The notes beneath the pieces were generated by a model that was not told the DNA's origin, did not search any database, and saw only the letters and a program-made list of their open reading frames with translations. Of a DNA stretch of 13,646 bases, positions 7,740 to 13,646 are shown piece after piece (within the stretch, counting starts at the first letter, position 1; every line of letters begins with the position of its first letter). A program made the translations under genes and the position numbers. The stretch spans positions 1 to 13,646 of the forward strand of contig JAGLHV010000009.1 of assembly GCA_023143305.1 (NCBI GenBank), written 5' to 3'. Source of the stretch: a bacterium (lineage in GTDB: Bacteria; CBDUZB01; JAGLHV01).

Positions 7740-8323
7740 TGGCGTCCTTTAATTATGCGTTACGGGAAATTAATTTCAAAATTGTGTATTACGGTCCTGG
7801 CTTTGGGGGAAAGACTACTAATCTGGAATATATTTACCAATCGATAGCACCTTCCTATAAAGGGAAAATGGTTTCATTAAAGACCGATCAGGAACGCACT
7901 TTATTTTTTGATTTTCTTCCTTTGGATTTAGGGAAAATAAAAGGGTTTACTACCCGATTTCATCTTTATACCGTTCCCGGACAGGAATATTATGAAGCGA
8001 GCCGAAAAATAATTTTAAAAGGTGCAGACGGAGTTGCTTTTATTGTTGATTCACAGAAACAGCGGTTAAAGGAGAACATAAATAGCTATAAGGAACTGTT
8101 GGATAGATTAAAAGAATATAAATTGGATTTTGACACTTTACCCTGTGCCATACAATATAATAAACGGGATTTACCCGATATAAATACACTTAATCATTTG
8201 GAAGAAGTGATAAATATACATAAAAAACCTTCTTTTGAGTCTATTGCTACTACAGGAAAAGGGGTTTTTGCCACAATTAAAGCAATTTGTAAATTGGTTA
8301 TTGAAAAATTCGAAATAGAATAA
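7739..8323 (+). CDS. mglA: MglA, Ras-like cell-polarity GTPase
   Basis: Small GTPase of 194 residues, essentially the length of Myxococcus MglA. G1/P-loop is GPGFGGKTT (19-27). Switch I region TDQERTLFFDF carries R53 and T54. Switch II is YTVPGQEYYEASR with T78, the Thr typical of MglA where most small GTPases have Asp, and Q82. The G4 motif is NKRD (141-144). R53 and Q82 are the intrinsic catalytic residues that MglB repositions in characterised MglA, so this copy looks hydrolysis-competent and MglB-responsive. MglA-GTP recruits polarity effectors and controls type IV pili and gliding motors. It has no membrane segment or lipidation signal. Translation is probably coupled to mglB through the one-base overlap. 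The next gene starts after 42 bases. Confidence 0.95.
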   Translation: MASFNYALREINFKIVYYGPGFGGKTTNLEYIYQSIAPSYKGKMVSLKTDQERTLFFDFLPLDLGKIKGFTTRFHLYTVPGQEYYEASRKIILKGADGVAFIVDSQKQRLKENINSYKELLDRLKEYKLDFDTLPCAIQYNKRDLPDINTLNHLEEVINIHKKPSFESIATTGKGVFATIKAICKLVIEKFEIE

Positions 8324-8365
8324 TAATAGATAACTGAACTGTTTAGGAAAGGAGATGAGGAGAAA

Positions 8366-9061
8366 ATGAGTTTGCGCGGATCGCTGGAAGATGTTAATTT
8401 AACAGATACAATTCAAATTTTAGAAATGGCGGGGAAAGCAGGGTGCCTGGAAATAATAAATAATAATCAAACAGGGAGAATATATTTTAAATCCGGGAAA
8501 GTCGTTCATGCAACCTTAAAAAATTTAATTGGGCAGGAAGTTATTTTTGAAATGTTATTATGGGAGAAAGGAGAATTTGAATTTAAAATAAACGAACAGT
8601 CAAGTCAGGAAACAATAAAAACGAGTATTCAGAAACTTTTTATGGAAGGGATAAAAAGGATTGATGAAAAAAGGGTTAAAGAAAAAGAGAAAGTTTTGCC
8701 GATAAGAGAAAAAATGGAAAGAATTTTAAAGCAATTAGTATCGGATGATAATCAAATATTGGGAGCGATAATTGTTGATTTTGAGGGGGAAATTATTTTC
8801 CGGATATTAAGTGGTAAATTGAAAGACGATACTGTTTTATCTGTGCCCGAACTTTTTTTTAATTTTTATAGAGATTATAAAAAAATAAAAAGGCCCACAA
8901 TTGTTCAAATGTTTGTAAATGATGAAAAAGGATTTGTTTCTTTTTGTAAAATAAACAGTAGATTATTTCTGGTTTCTTTATCAACACCTATGGCTAGACT
9001 GGGGTCTTTGATTTTTTCTCTAAACAAGGTAGTTGAGGAAATAGCCAAACAGTCAAAATAA
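8366..9061 (+). CDS. DUF4388 protein with C-terminal Roadblock/LC7-like domain
   Basis: A 231-residue protein. Residues ~3-100 are a DUF4388 (PATAN-like) domain: LRGSLEDVNLTDTIQILE, then KAGCLEI, GRIYFKSGKVVHA and a final FEF strand with helix. This domain is common in proteins around MglA and in two-component pathways and is thought to mediate protein contacts. Residues ~115-228 look like a divergent Roadblock/LC7 fold (helix, then GAIIVDFEGEIIF, then a helix and paired strands FVSFCKI and LFLVSLS), which would make it a second possible GTPase partner beside MglB. This C-terminal call is weaker than the first. The start ATG 8366 follows a strong purine-rich site (AAAGGAG plus GAGGAG, 8348-8362). 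No membrane segment. Confidence 0.8.
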   Translation: MSLRGSLEDVNLTDTIQILEMAGKAGCLEIINNNQTGRIYFKSGKVVHATLKNLIGQEVIFEMLLWEKGEFEFKINEQSSQETIKTSIQKLFMEGIKRIDEKRVKEKEKVLPIREKMERILKQLVSDDNQILGAIIVDFEGEIIFRILSGKLKDDTVLSVPELFFNFYRDYKKIKRPTIVQMFVNDEKGFVSFCKINSRLFLVSLSTPMARLGSLIFSLNKVVEEIAKQSK

Positions 9062-9151
9062 GTTTAGGTGTCTTTTAAAATTTTCAGATGCGGGTTAATT
9101 TTTTAAATATGGAAGTTGTATAAAAGATAAGGTTTTGAGGCAAGGTAATTT

Positions 9152-10654
9152 ATGGTAAGGAAATTAGATGTTATTCTTCAACAGGAAAAGATAATAACTA
9201 ATGATTGCTTTCAAAAAGCAAAGGCGGCAATTGCTGGAGCAGGAGAAACGAGTGTTGGCTATTTAATAAAAAATGATTGTCTTTCAGAAGATGATTTGAT
9301 AGATTTTTTGAAAAAAAAATATAAATATGTTTATTTCGATTTAGCAAATTATAAAATAGGAAAGGGCATTATAAAACAGATACCGTATTATATAGCAAAA
9401 AAATTTTGTATGGTTCCCATTGCTAAATCTAATAATGTCCTTGCTGTAAGTATGTTGGATCCTGTGAGTGATGAAGTTGTTGACGGTTTACGGAGAGTAA
9501 CGGATTATTGTATTTTGCCTTTTGTTAGTAGAAAAAAAGATATTGAGAAAGTTCTTTTTTATCAATATGAAAGGAGGTCTTTTCCTGTTGAAGGTAAAAG
9601 CGAGGAGAAATATGATTTAGGTGAAAGACCCTGCTTAAAAGAAAAAAGACTTTCTTTAATGAAAAAATTTATGTTTGAAAATTTCGTAATAGGTAGCGGA
9701 AATAGTTTTACCTATGCAGTAGCGGTGGCAGTGGCTAAATTTCCCGGGAGTAAATATAATCCGTTACTTATTTACAGTCATACGGGATTAGGTAAAACTC
9801 ATTTAGTAAATGCGATAGGCAATTATTTAGCTGAGAATAGTCCATTAACAAAAGTATTTTATATTAATGCAGAACGTTTTGTTAAAGATATAGTTAACGC
9901 AATAAAAAACAATACGGTAGACGAATTACAGGATATGTACAGAAATAATGATGTTTTTTTAATTGATGATATTCAGTTTTTAATTGGAAAAGAAGCAGCG
10001 CAAGAAGAATTTTTTTATACTTTCAATGCTTTATCACAAGCGAATAAACAGATTGTAATTACCAGTGATTGTCCCCCGGAAGAGTTTAAAAATATTGAAG
10101 AACGATTAAGAACAAGGTTAGCAGGGGGAATAATAACAGATATTCAGCCCCCGGATTTGGAAACCAGAGTAGCTATTTTAAAAAAGAAACTTAGTTTAAA
10201 TGAAAACAAAATCAAACTTTCTGATGAAGTTATTTTTTTCCTGGCTCAAAATATTTCTAATAGTGTAAGAGAATTAGAAGGAGTTTTAAACAGGTTAATT
10301 GCAATTTCTCAGCTAACATTAAAAGGCGGAGAAATAACAGTATCAAAGGCAAAGGAATTACTTAAAGATATTTTAGTTTTTGCGGAAACGGATTTATATG
10401 CTGAAAAAACCAGGCTAAAAGAAGACCATTCAAAAGCTGTAAAAATTTTTAAAGAAAAGATTAAAAAATCAAAAGACCTGCAGGAAATAATCGGGGTTAT
10501 TAGAGAAACAGTAGATTTTTTAATTCCTAGAGCAGAAAAGAAACAAAATCAACAAGCGGTGGATATGTTAAATGAGGTAAAAAAATTGTTAGATGAAAAA
10601 AACTTGCGGGAAGCGTTTAAACTAATTAATAAATTGCAGGAAATGAAGTTGTAG
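9152..10654 (+). CDS. GspE/MshE N-terminal domain fused to a DnaA-type AAA+ domain lacking domain IV
   Basis: A 500-residue fusion. Residues ~1-140 match the T2SSE-N/MshEN domain of secretion and pilus ATPases: two helical motifs (residues 3-27 and 34-57), then a compact domain with VPIAKSNNVLAVSMLDP and VVDGLRRVT. The Arg and several Gly of the cyclic-di-GMP motif are not conserved. Residues ~170-407 are a DnaA domain III: Walker A TGLGKTH (K215), Walker B LIDDIQFL (D272/D273), sensor 1 ITSD, PPDLETR, Arg-finger-like R322 and sensor 2 RELEG (R373). The initiator-specific helix region (ERFVKDIVNAIKNNTVDEL) is present. The Walker A opens with Ser209 where DnaA has Gly. DnaA domain IV is absent; the last ~90 residues are Lys/Glu-rich helices. 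It is thus not the replication initiator. GTG/ATG choice: ATG 9152 follows GAGG and AAGG sites. Role unknown. Confidence 0.88.
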   Translation: MVRKLDVILQQEKIITNDCFQKAKAAIAGAGETSVGYLIKNDCLSEDDLIDFLKKKYKYVYFDLANYKIGKGIIKQIPYYIAKKFCMVPIAKSNNVLAVSMLDPVSDEVVDGLRRVTDYCILPFVSRKKDIEKVLFYQYERRSFPVEGKSEEKYDLGERPCLKEKRLSLMKKFMFENFVIGSGNSFTYAVAVAVAKFPGSKYNPLLIYSHTGLGKTHLVNAIGNYLAENSPLTKVFYINAERFVKDIVNAIKNNTVDELQDMYRNNDVFLIDDIQFLIGKEAAQEEFFYTFNALSQANKQIVITSDCPPEEFKNIEERLRTRLAGGIITDIQPPDLETRVAILKKKLSLNENKIKLSDEVIFFLAQNISNSVRELEGVLNRLIAISQLTLKGGEITVSKAKELLKDILVFAETDLYAEKTRLKEDHSKAVKIFKEKIKKSKDLQEIIGVIRETVDFLIPRAEKKQNQQAVDMLNEVKKLLDEKNLREAFKLINKLQEMKL

Positions 10655-10752
10655 AAAATAGTATTTGTAAATATTTTTATGAGATAATAGTTTTTAAAAA
10701 CATGTTTATATGATGCGGGTATTTTTCAATAGAAAAGAGAGAAAAACAAAGA

Positions 10753-11502
10753 GTGGATATTAAGGGAAAATTAAATCCGGTTGATTTGAGTAAAATTTTA
10801 AAAACTTTTTATGAAAACAAAGAAACAGGTTTTTTAGTTATCACTAATTTAGAAAATAAAGTAGAAAAAAGTTTTTATTTTAGAGAAGGAGATTTATGCT
10901 GGGTTTCTTCTTCAAGAAAAATACCACTGGAAAGAATAATTTTAGGATTTAAAAAAATTTCAGAGGAGAAAATAAAAGAAATAAAAGAAATTCAAAGTAA
11001 AACGAATAAATCGATGGAAGAAATTTTGATGCAACAAAAAATTTTTTCACAGAATGAATTTGTAGAAGTATTAAAACGTCAGCTCTTAGAAGAGGTTTAC
11101 GATGTATATACGTGGGGAAAGGGAGTTTACGCGTTTAAAAAAGAATATTTAGATGATAGTTTTTTGAAGAAAACAGAGAAAATACAGTTTTCAGCGGATA
11201 TTAATGTTTTAGTTAGTAGAGGAATTATGTGGCATAAAAAGGCGGAAATATTAAAAAAAAATATTGTTGCTGAAAAATCTTTAATTTTTACAATGAAAGA
11301 AGAGCTGAAATCTCAAAGAGGACTTCTTTTTGACAAAGAGAAAGAAGTAATTTCTTTAATAGATGGGAAAACCAAAAAAGATGAAATAGTAAAAAAAACC
11401 GGTTTTTCAGAATCAGATGTATCTGAAATTTTGTATGTCTTTGCTTTAAAAGGAGTTATATTTATAAAAACTGATATGAATAAATATATTTTTTTCATAT
11501 AG
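10753..11502 (+). CDS. DUF4388 protein with C-terminal winged-helix-like segment
   Basis: A 249-residue protein starting at GTG 10753; the frame upstream contains no ATG before the stop at 10711, so GTG is the best start, with only a weak purine-rich stretch (AGAAAAGAGAG, 10731-10741) in front. Residues ~2-60 give a DUF4388 N-terminal pattern (DIKGKLNPVDLSKILKTFY, ETGFLVI, KSFYFREGDLCWV). The middle is helical with charged segments, including a stretch (about 60-130) resembling the helical part of long DUF4388 proteins. Residues ~190-240 (EVISLIDGKTKKDEIVKKTGFSESDV...VFALKGVIFI) look like a winged helix. Such a wing may bind protein rather than DNA. It is the second DUF4388 protein of the cluster, flanking the DnaA-like gene on the other side, and ends in TAG 11500-11502. 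Confidence 0.78.
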   Translation: MDIKGKLNPVDLSKILKTFYENKETGFLVITNLENKVEKSFYFREGDLCWVSSSRKIPLERIILGFKKISEEKIKEIKEIQSKTNKSMEEILMQQKIFSQNEFVEVLKRQLLEEVYDVYTWGKGVYAFKKEYLDDSFLKKTEKIQFSADINVLVSRGIMWHKKAEILKKNIVAEKSLIFTMKEELKSQRGLLFDKEKEVISLIDGKTKKDEIVKKTGFSESDVSEILYVFALKGVIFIKTDMNKYIFFI

Positions 11503-11668
11503 TAAAAAATTTCCAGCCGGGGATCCTCAGTACTTATTTATTTTAATATAAAAAAATTTCTAAAAAGTGCCTGTTACTGTATTTGTTTTTATAAAAGCAT
11601 TGTAAGAACGTTTCGGCAAGTTAAATAATTTCCATTTTAAAAGTTAAAAATAAAGGACGATAAAGTTT

Positions 11669-13096
11669 ATGTTTACTCAAAATTTAGCCAATGAATTATT
11701 TAAAATTGCTTTGGGAAAAGGAGCGGATTTTGCGGATATTTATGTAGAAAATACATGTTCTACTAATATAATTTGTGAAGAAAACAAAATTGAATATATT
11801 TCTTCCGGGACGGATAAAGGTTTAGGAATTCGCTTTTTAACAGGGGAAAAAACATTGTACGCGAGCTCTAACGATTTTTCTCCTAAAAAACTAAGAGGGT
11901 TAAGTGAAAATTTATTGCTGTCTTGCGAATGCCGGACAAATAAAGAAAAAGGAAAGAAAAAATGCCTGGATGTTTTTACTTATGAACATCTTAATAATGA
12001 AAAAAATGAATTATATAATATAAAAAAGTTGCCGGATATGATTCCGATAGATGAAAAAATTAAATTAGTTAATCTGGCTAATAAAGCGGCAAGAAAAGTA
12101 GATGTAAAAGTAAAACAAGTTAAAGTGATTTGTAATAATGTGATAAAAGAAATAATTGTAGCTAATTCTTTCGGGTTATATAATTGTGAAAAGAGAATAT
12201 ATACTACATTTCTAATAAGCGTAGTTGCTTCTGATGGGAAAATCATTCAAACAAGTCATGAACTTATTGGAGGGTTACTGGGGTTTGAATTGTTTGACAG
12301 TTATGACATTGAAAGTTTATCCTCCGGGGTGGCAAAGAGGGCGGTAAATTTATTAAATGCTCCCCAGGTAATTGCGGGAAGTATGCCTGTAATTTTATCT
12401 GCAGAAGCCGGGGGGACTATGATTCATGAAGCAATAGGGCATAGTTTGGAAGCGGATTTAGTACAAAAAGGTGTTTCTCCCGCTTATGCTGGAAAGAAAG
12501 GAAAGAAAATAGGTTCGGAATTAATTACAGTTATTGATGACCCCACTCTTTTTACTAAGAGAGGGTCTTATCTTTTTGATGATGAAGGAATTCCTGCCAG
12601 AAGAAATATTTTAGTAGAAAATGGTATTTTAAAAAATTATCTTTATGATCTTTTTAGTGCATGGAAAGATAATACAAAATCGACAGGAAATGGCAGGCGT
12701 GCGTCCTACCGCTTTAAACCTATTCCCCGGATGAGTAATACTTATATTGCTCCGGGCAAAGAAGATCCTCAGGATATTAGTAAAGCACAGGAGAAAGGAT
12801 TATTAGTCAAAAAAATGGGTGGAGGGGAAGTAAATACGGCTAATGGTGATTTTGTTTTTGAAGTAGAAGAGGGATACGAGATAATTAATGGCAAGGTTGG
12901 GCCATTAGTGCGAGGTGCTATTTTAATAGGAAATGGCCCGGAAGTTTTGAATTCTATTGATAAAGTAGGAAATGATTTGGGTTTTAATATTGGAACTTGT
13001 GGAAAAGATGGACAGGGTGTGCCTGTTTCAGATGGTCAGCCTACTTTGCGAATTCCGCAAATAATAGTAGGGGGAACTACAAAAACAAAACGGTAA
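11669..13096 (+). CDS. tldD: TldD metalloprotease subunit
   Basis: TldD, 475 residues, the usual length. TldD pairs with TldE (PmbA) to degrade unfolded or leader peptides, as in microcin and CcdA processing in E. coli. The active site is H253-E254-x3-H258 (IHEAIGHSLEADL). The third zinc ligand, a Cys in characterised TldD, is C444 in TCGKDGQGVPV. Other family blocks are EAGGTMIHEA, DLFSAWKDNTKSTGNGRRAS and VSDGQPTLRIPQIIVGG at the C-terminus. All catalytic elements are intact. The start ATG 11669 has AAAGGA (11652-11657) 11 bases upstream. The 166-base gap before it holds no gene and no clear terminator. The partner gene is not in the window. It is not obviously tied to the MglA cluster. Confidence 0.95.
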   Translation: MFTQNLANELFKIALGKGADFADIYVENTCSTNIICEENKIEYISSGTDKGLGIRFLTGEKTLYASSNDFSPKKLRGLSENLLLSCECRTNKEKGKKKCLDVFTYEHLNNEKNELYNIKKLPDMIPIDEKIKLVNLANKAARKVDVKVKQVKVICNNVIKEIIVANSFGLYNCEKRIYTTFLISVVASDGKIIQTSHELIGGLLGFELFDSYDIESLSSGVAKRAVNLLNAPQVIAGSMPVILSAEAGGTMIHEAIGHSLEADLVQKGVSPAYAGKKGKKIGSELITVIDDPTLFTKRGSYLFDDEGIPARRNILVENGILKNYLYDLFSAWKDNTKSTGNGRRASYRFKPIPRMSNTYIAPGKEDPQDISKAQEKGLLVKKMGGGEVNTANGDFVFEVEEGYEIINGKVGPLVRGAILIGNGPEVLNSIDKVGNDLGFNIGTCGKDGQGVPVSDGQPTLRIPQIIVGGTTKTKR

Positions 13097-13168
13097 AAGG
13101 GGGATTAGTTAAAGAAAAGTTGGGGAAGGTAAAATTTAAATAATTTAATTTTATTTGCGGAGAAAAAA

Positions 13169-13646
13169 ATGGATAAAGTTGAGTTGTTAAAAAAAGTAGG
13201 GCTTTTTTTCAGACTTTCTTCTCATAATTTAAATAGAATAGCTAAAATAGCCTATATAAAAAATTATAGAAAAGAAGAAAAAATATTCTCTGAAGGAGAT
13301 GCAGGGGATAAATTATATATTGTAAGTTTAGGGGTGATTAAAATTTTTAAAGTTTCTACGGGGGGAAGAATAAAAACTCTGGCGTTATTAAAAAATGGAG
13401 ATTTTTTTGGTGAAATGGCTATTTTAGATAAAGAGTTACGCTCAGCTACTGCTCAAGCGATAGAAGAAACTGAAATGCTGCTAATAGATCATAATTCTTT
13501 TAGATTATTGCTTAAGGATAGTTCGGAAATACTTTTTAATATAATAGAAACACTATGTTTGCGTTTGCGGGAAGCGAATAAACAAATACAGATAATGACC
13601 TTTCAAAATATAGTAGGACGAACAGCATCAGCACTTTTAGATTTGG
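13169..13646 (+). CDS. Crp/Fnr-family regulator, 3'-truncated by window edge
   Basis: ATG 13169 follows GGAG (13159-13162) at 6 bases. The frame stays open for 159 codons to the end of the window. The translation shows a cyclic-nucleotide-binding domain: residues ~1-18 a helix (VELLKKVGLFFRLSSHNL), then FSEGDAGDKLYIV, GVIKIF, the phosphate-binding cassette FFGEMAILDKELRSATAQA (RSAT at the ligand-contact position) and a long dimerisation helix (ILFNIIETLCLRLREANKQ). The segment RTASALLDL at the end is the start of the Crp-type DNA-binding region; the helix-turn-helix lies beyond the edge. No Fnr-type N-terminal cysteines are visible, so cyclic nucleotide rather than iron-sulfur sensing is more likely (inferred). 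It lies 72 bases after tldD. Confidence 0.9.
   Translation, partial: MDKVELLKKVGLFFRLSSHNLNRIAKIAYIKNYRKEEKIFSEGDAGDKLYIVSLGVIKIFKVSTGGRIKTLALLKNGDFFGEMAILDKELRSATAQAIEETEMLLIDHNSFRLLLKDSSEILFNIIETLCLRLREANKQIQIMTFQNIVGRTASALLDL

Noticed and set aside
10418..10488. Residual DnaA domain IV signature in the DnaA-like protein (KEDHSKAVKIFKEKI resembles the DnaA 'DHxTV' motif)
   Set aside because: It falls only about 17 residues after the end of domain III, leaving no room for the preceding DNA-binding helices, and flanking residues do not match. Judged chance similarity, though worth an HMM check.
10698..10707. Perfect 10-bp palindrome AAACATGTTT before the second DUF4388 gene
   Set aside because: Short, AT-rich and not extended on either side; similar palindromes are expected by chance and no promoter is aligned to it.
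9087..10726. GATGCGGGT followed by a T-rich stretch in two gaps of the cluster (9087-9104 and 10712-10726)
   Set aside because: A nine-base match with different spacing to the next gene (48 and 32 bases); no dyad symmetry. Too short to call a regulatory element.
11503..11668. GC-rich patch (CCAGCCGGGGATCCTCAG) after the second DUF4388 gene as a terminator
   Set aside because: No stable stem with a following T-run could be drawn; the later A/T runs are not adjacent to a hairpin.

Overview
The window is AT-rich (roughly 30% G+C by eye). All eleven genes are on the + strand, spacing is short, and the coding strand is rich in A and G, as expected of a leading-strand region. An AsmA-family protein points to a two-membrane envelope. 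The short anaerobe/archaea-like ThiC and the MglA/MglB, DUF4388, GspE-N and DnaA-like proteins fit an uncultivated, probably anaerobic diderm lineage; Omnitrophota-like or deltaproteobacterial-like candidate phyla are possible. The sequence alone does not fix the phylum.

Left part (1-6131), housekeeping: an AsmA-family protein cut off at the left edge, with a recent internal duplication; a DUF3307 membrane protein; thiC (pyrimidine branch of thiamine synthesis, or the related benzimidazole synthase BzaF); and full-length cinA 17 bases downstream. The ThiC start is better placed at ATG 3532 than at the upstream GTG 3493. No TPP riboswitch is visible.

Middle part (6337-11502), the most interesting region: an apparent operon of six genes. 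In order: an ExeA/GspA-type AAA ATPase with a degenerate Walker B; MglB (Roadblock/LC7); MglA, a Ras-like polarity GTPase whose start overlaps the mglB stop by one base; a DUF4388 protein with a C-terminal Roadblock-like domain; a fusion of a GspE/MshE N-terminal domain to a DnaA AAA+ domain that lacks the DnaA DNA-binding domain; and a second DUF4388 protein with a C-terminal winged-helix-like segment. MglA and MglB form a nucleotide-controlled switch that sets cell polarity and places type IV pili and other machinery in Myxococcus and Thermus. GspE-N domains and ExeA ATPases both come from the type II secretion/type IV pilus world. The cluster therefore reads as a GTPase- and ATPase-based module for spatial control of an envelope machine, with a repurposed replication-initiator ATPase in it. 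This role is inferred.

Right part (11669-13646): tldD, encoding the metalloprotease subunit of TldD/TldE with an intact HExxxH, and the start of a Crp/Fnr-type regulator (cyclic-nucleotide-binding domain) that runs off the right edge. No rRNA, tRNA, CRISPR array, insertion sequence or phage gene was seen, and no gap between genes exceeds about 205 bases.
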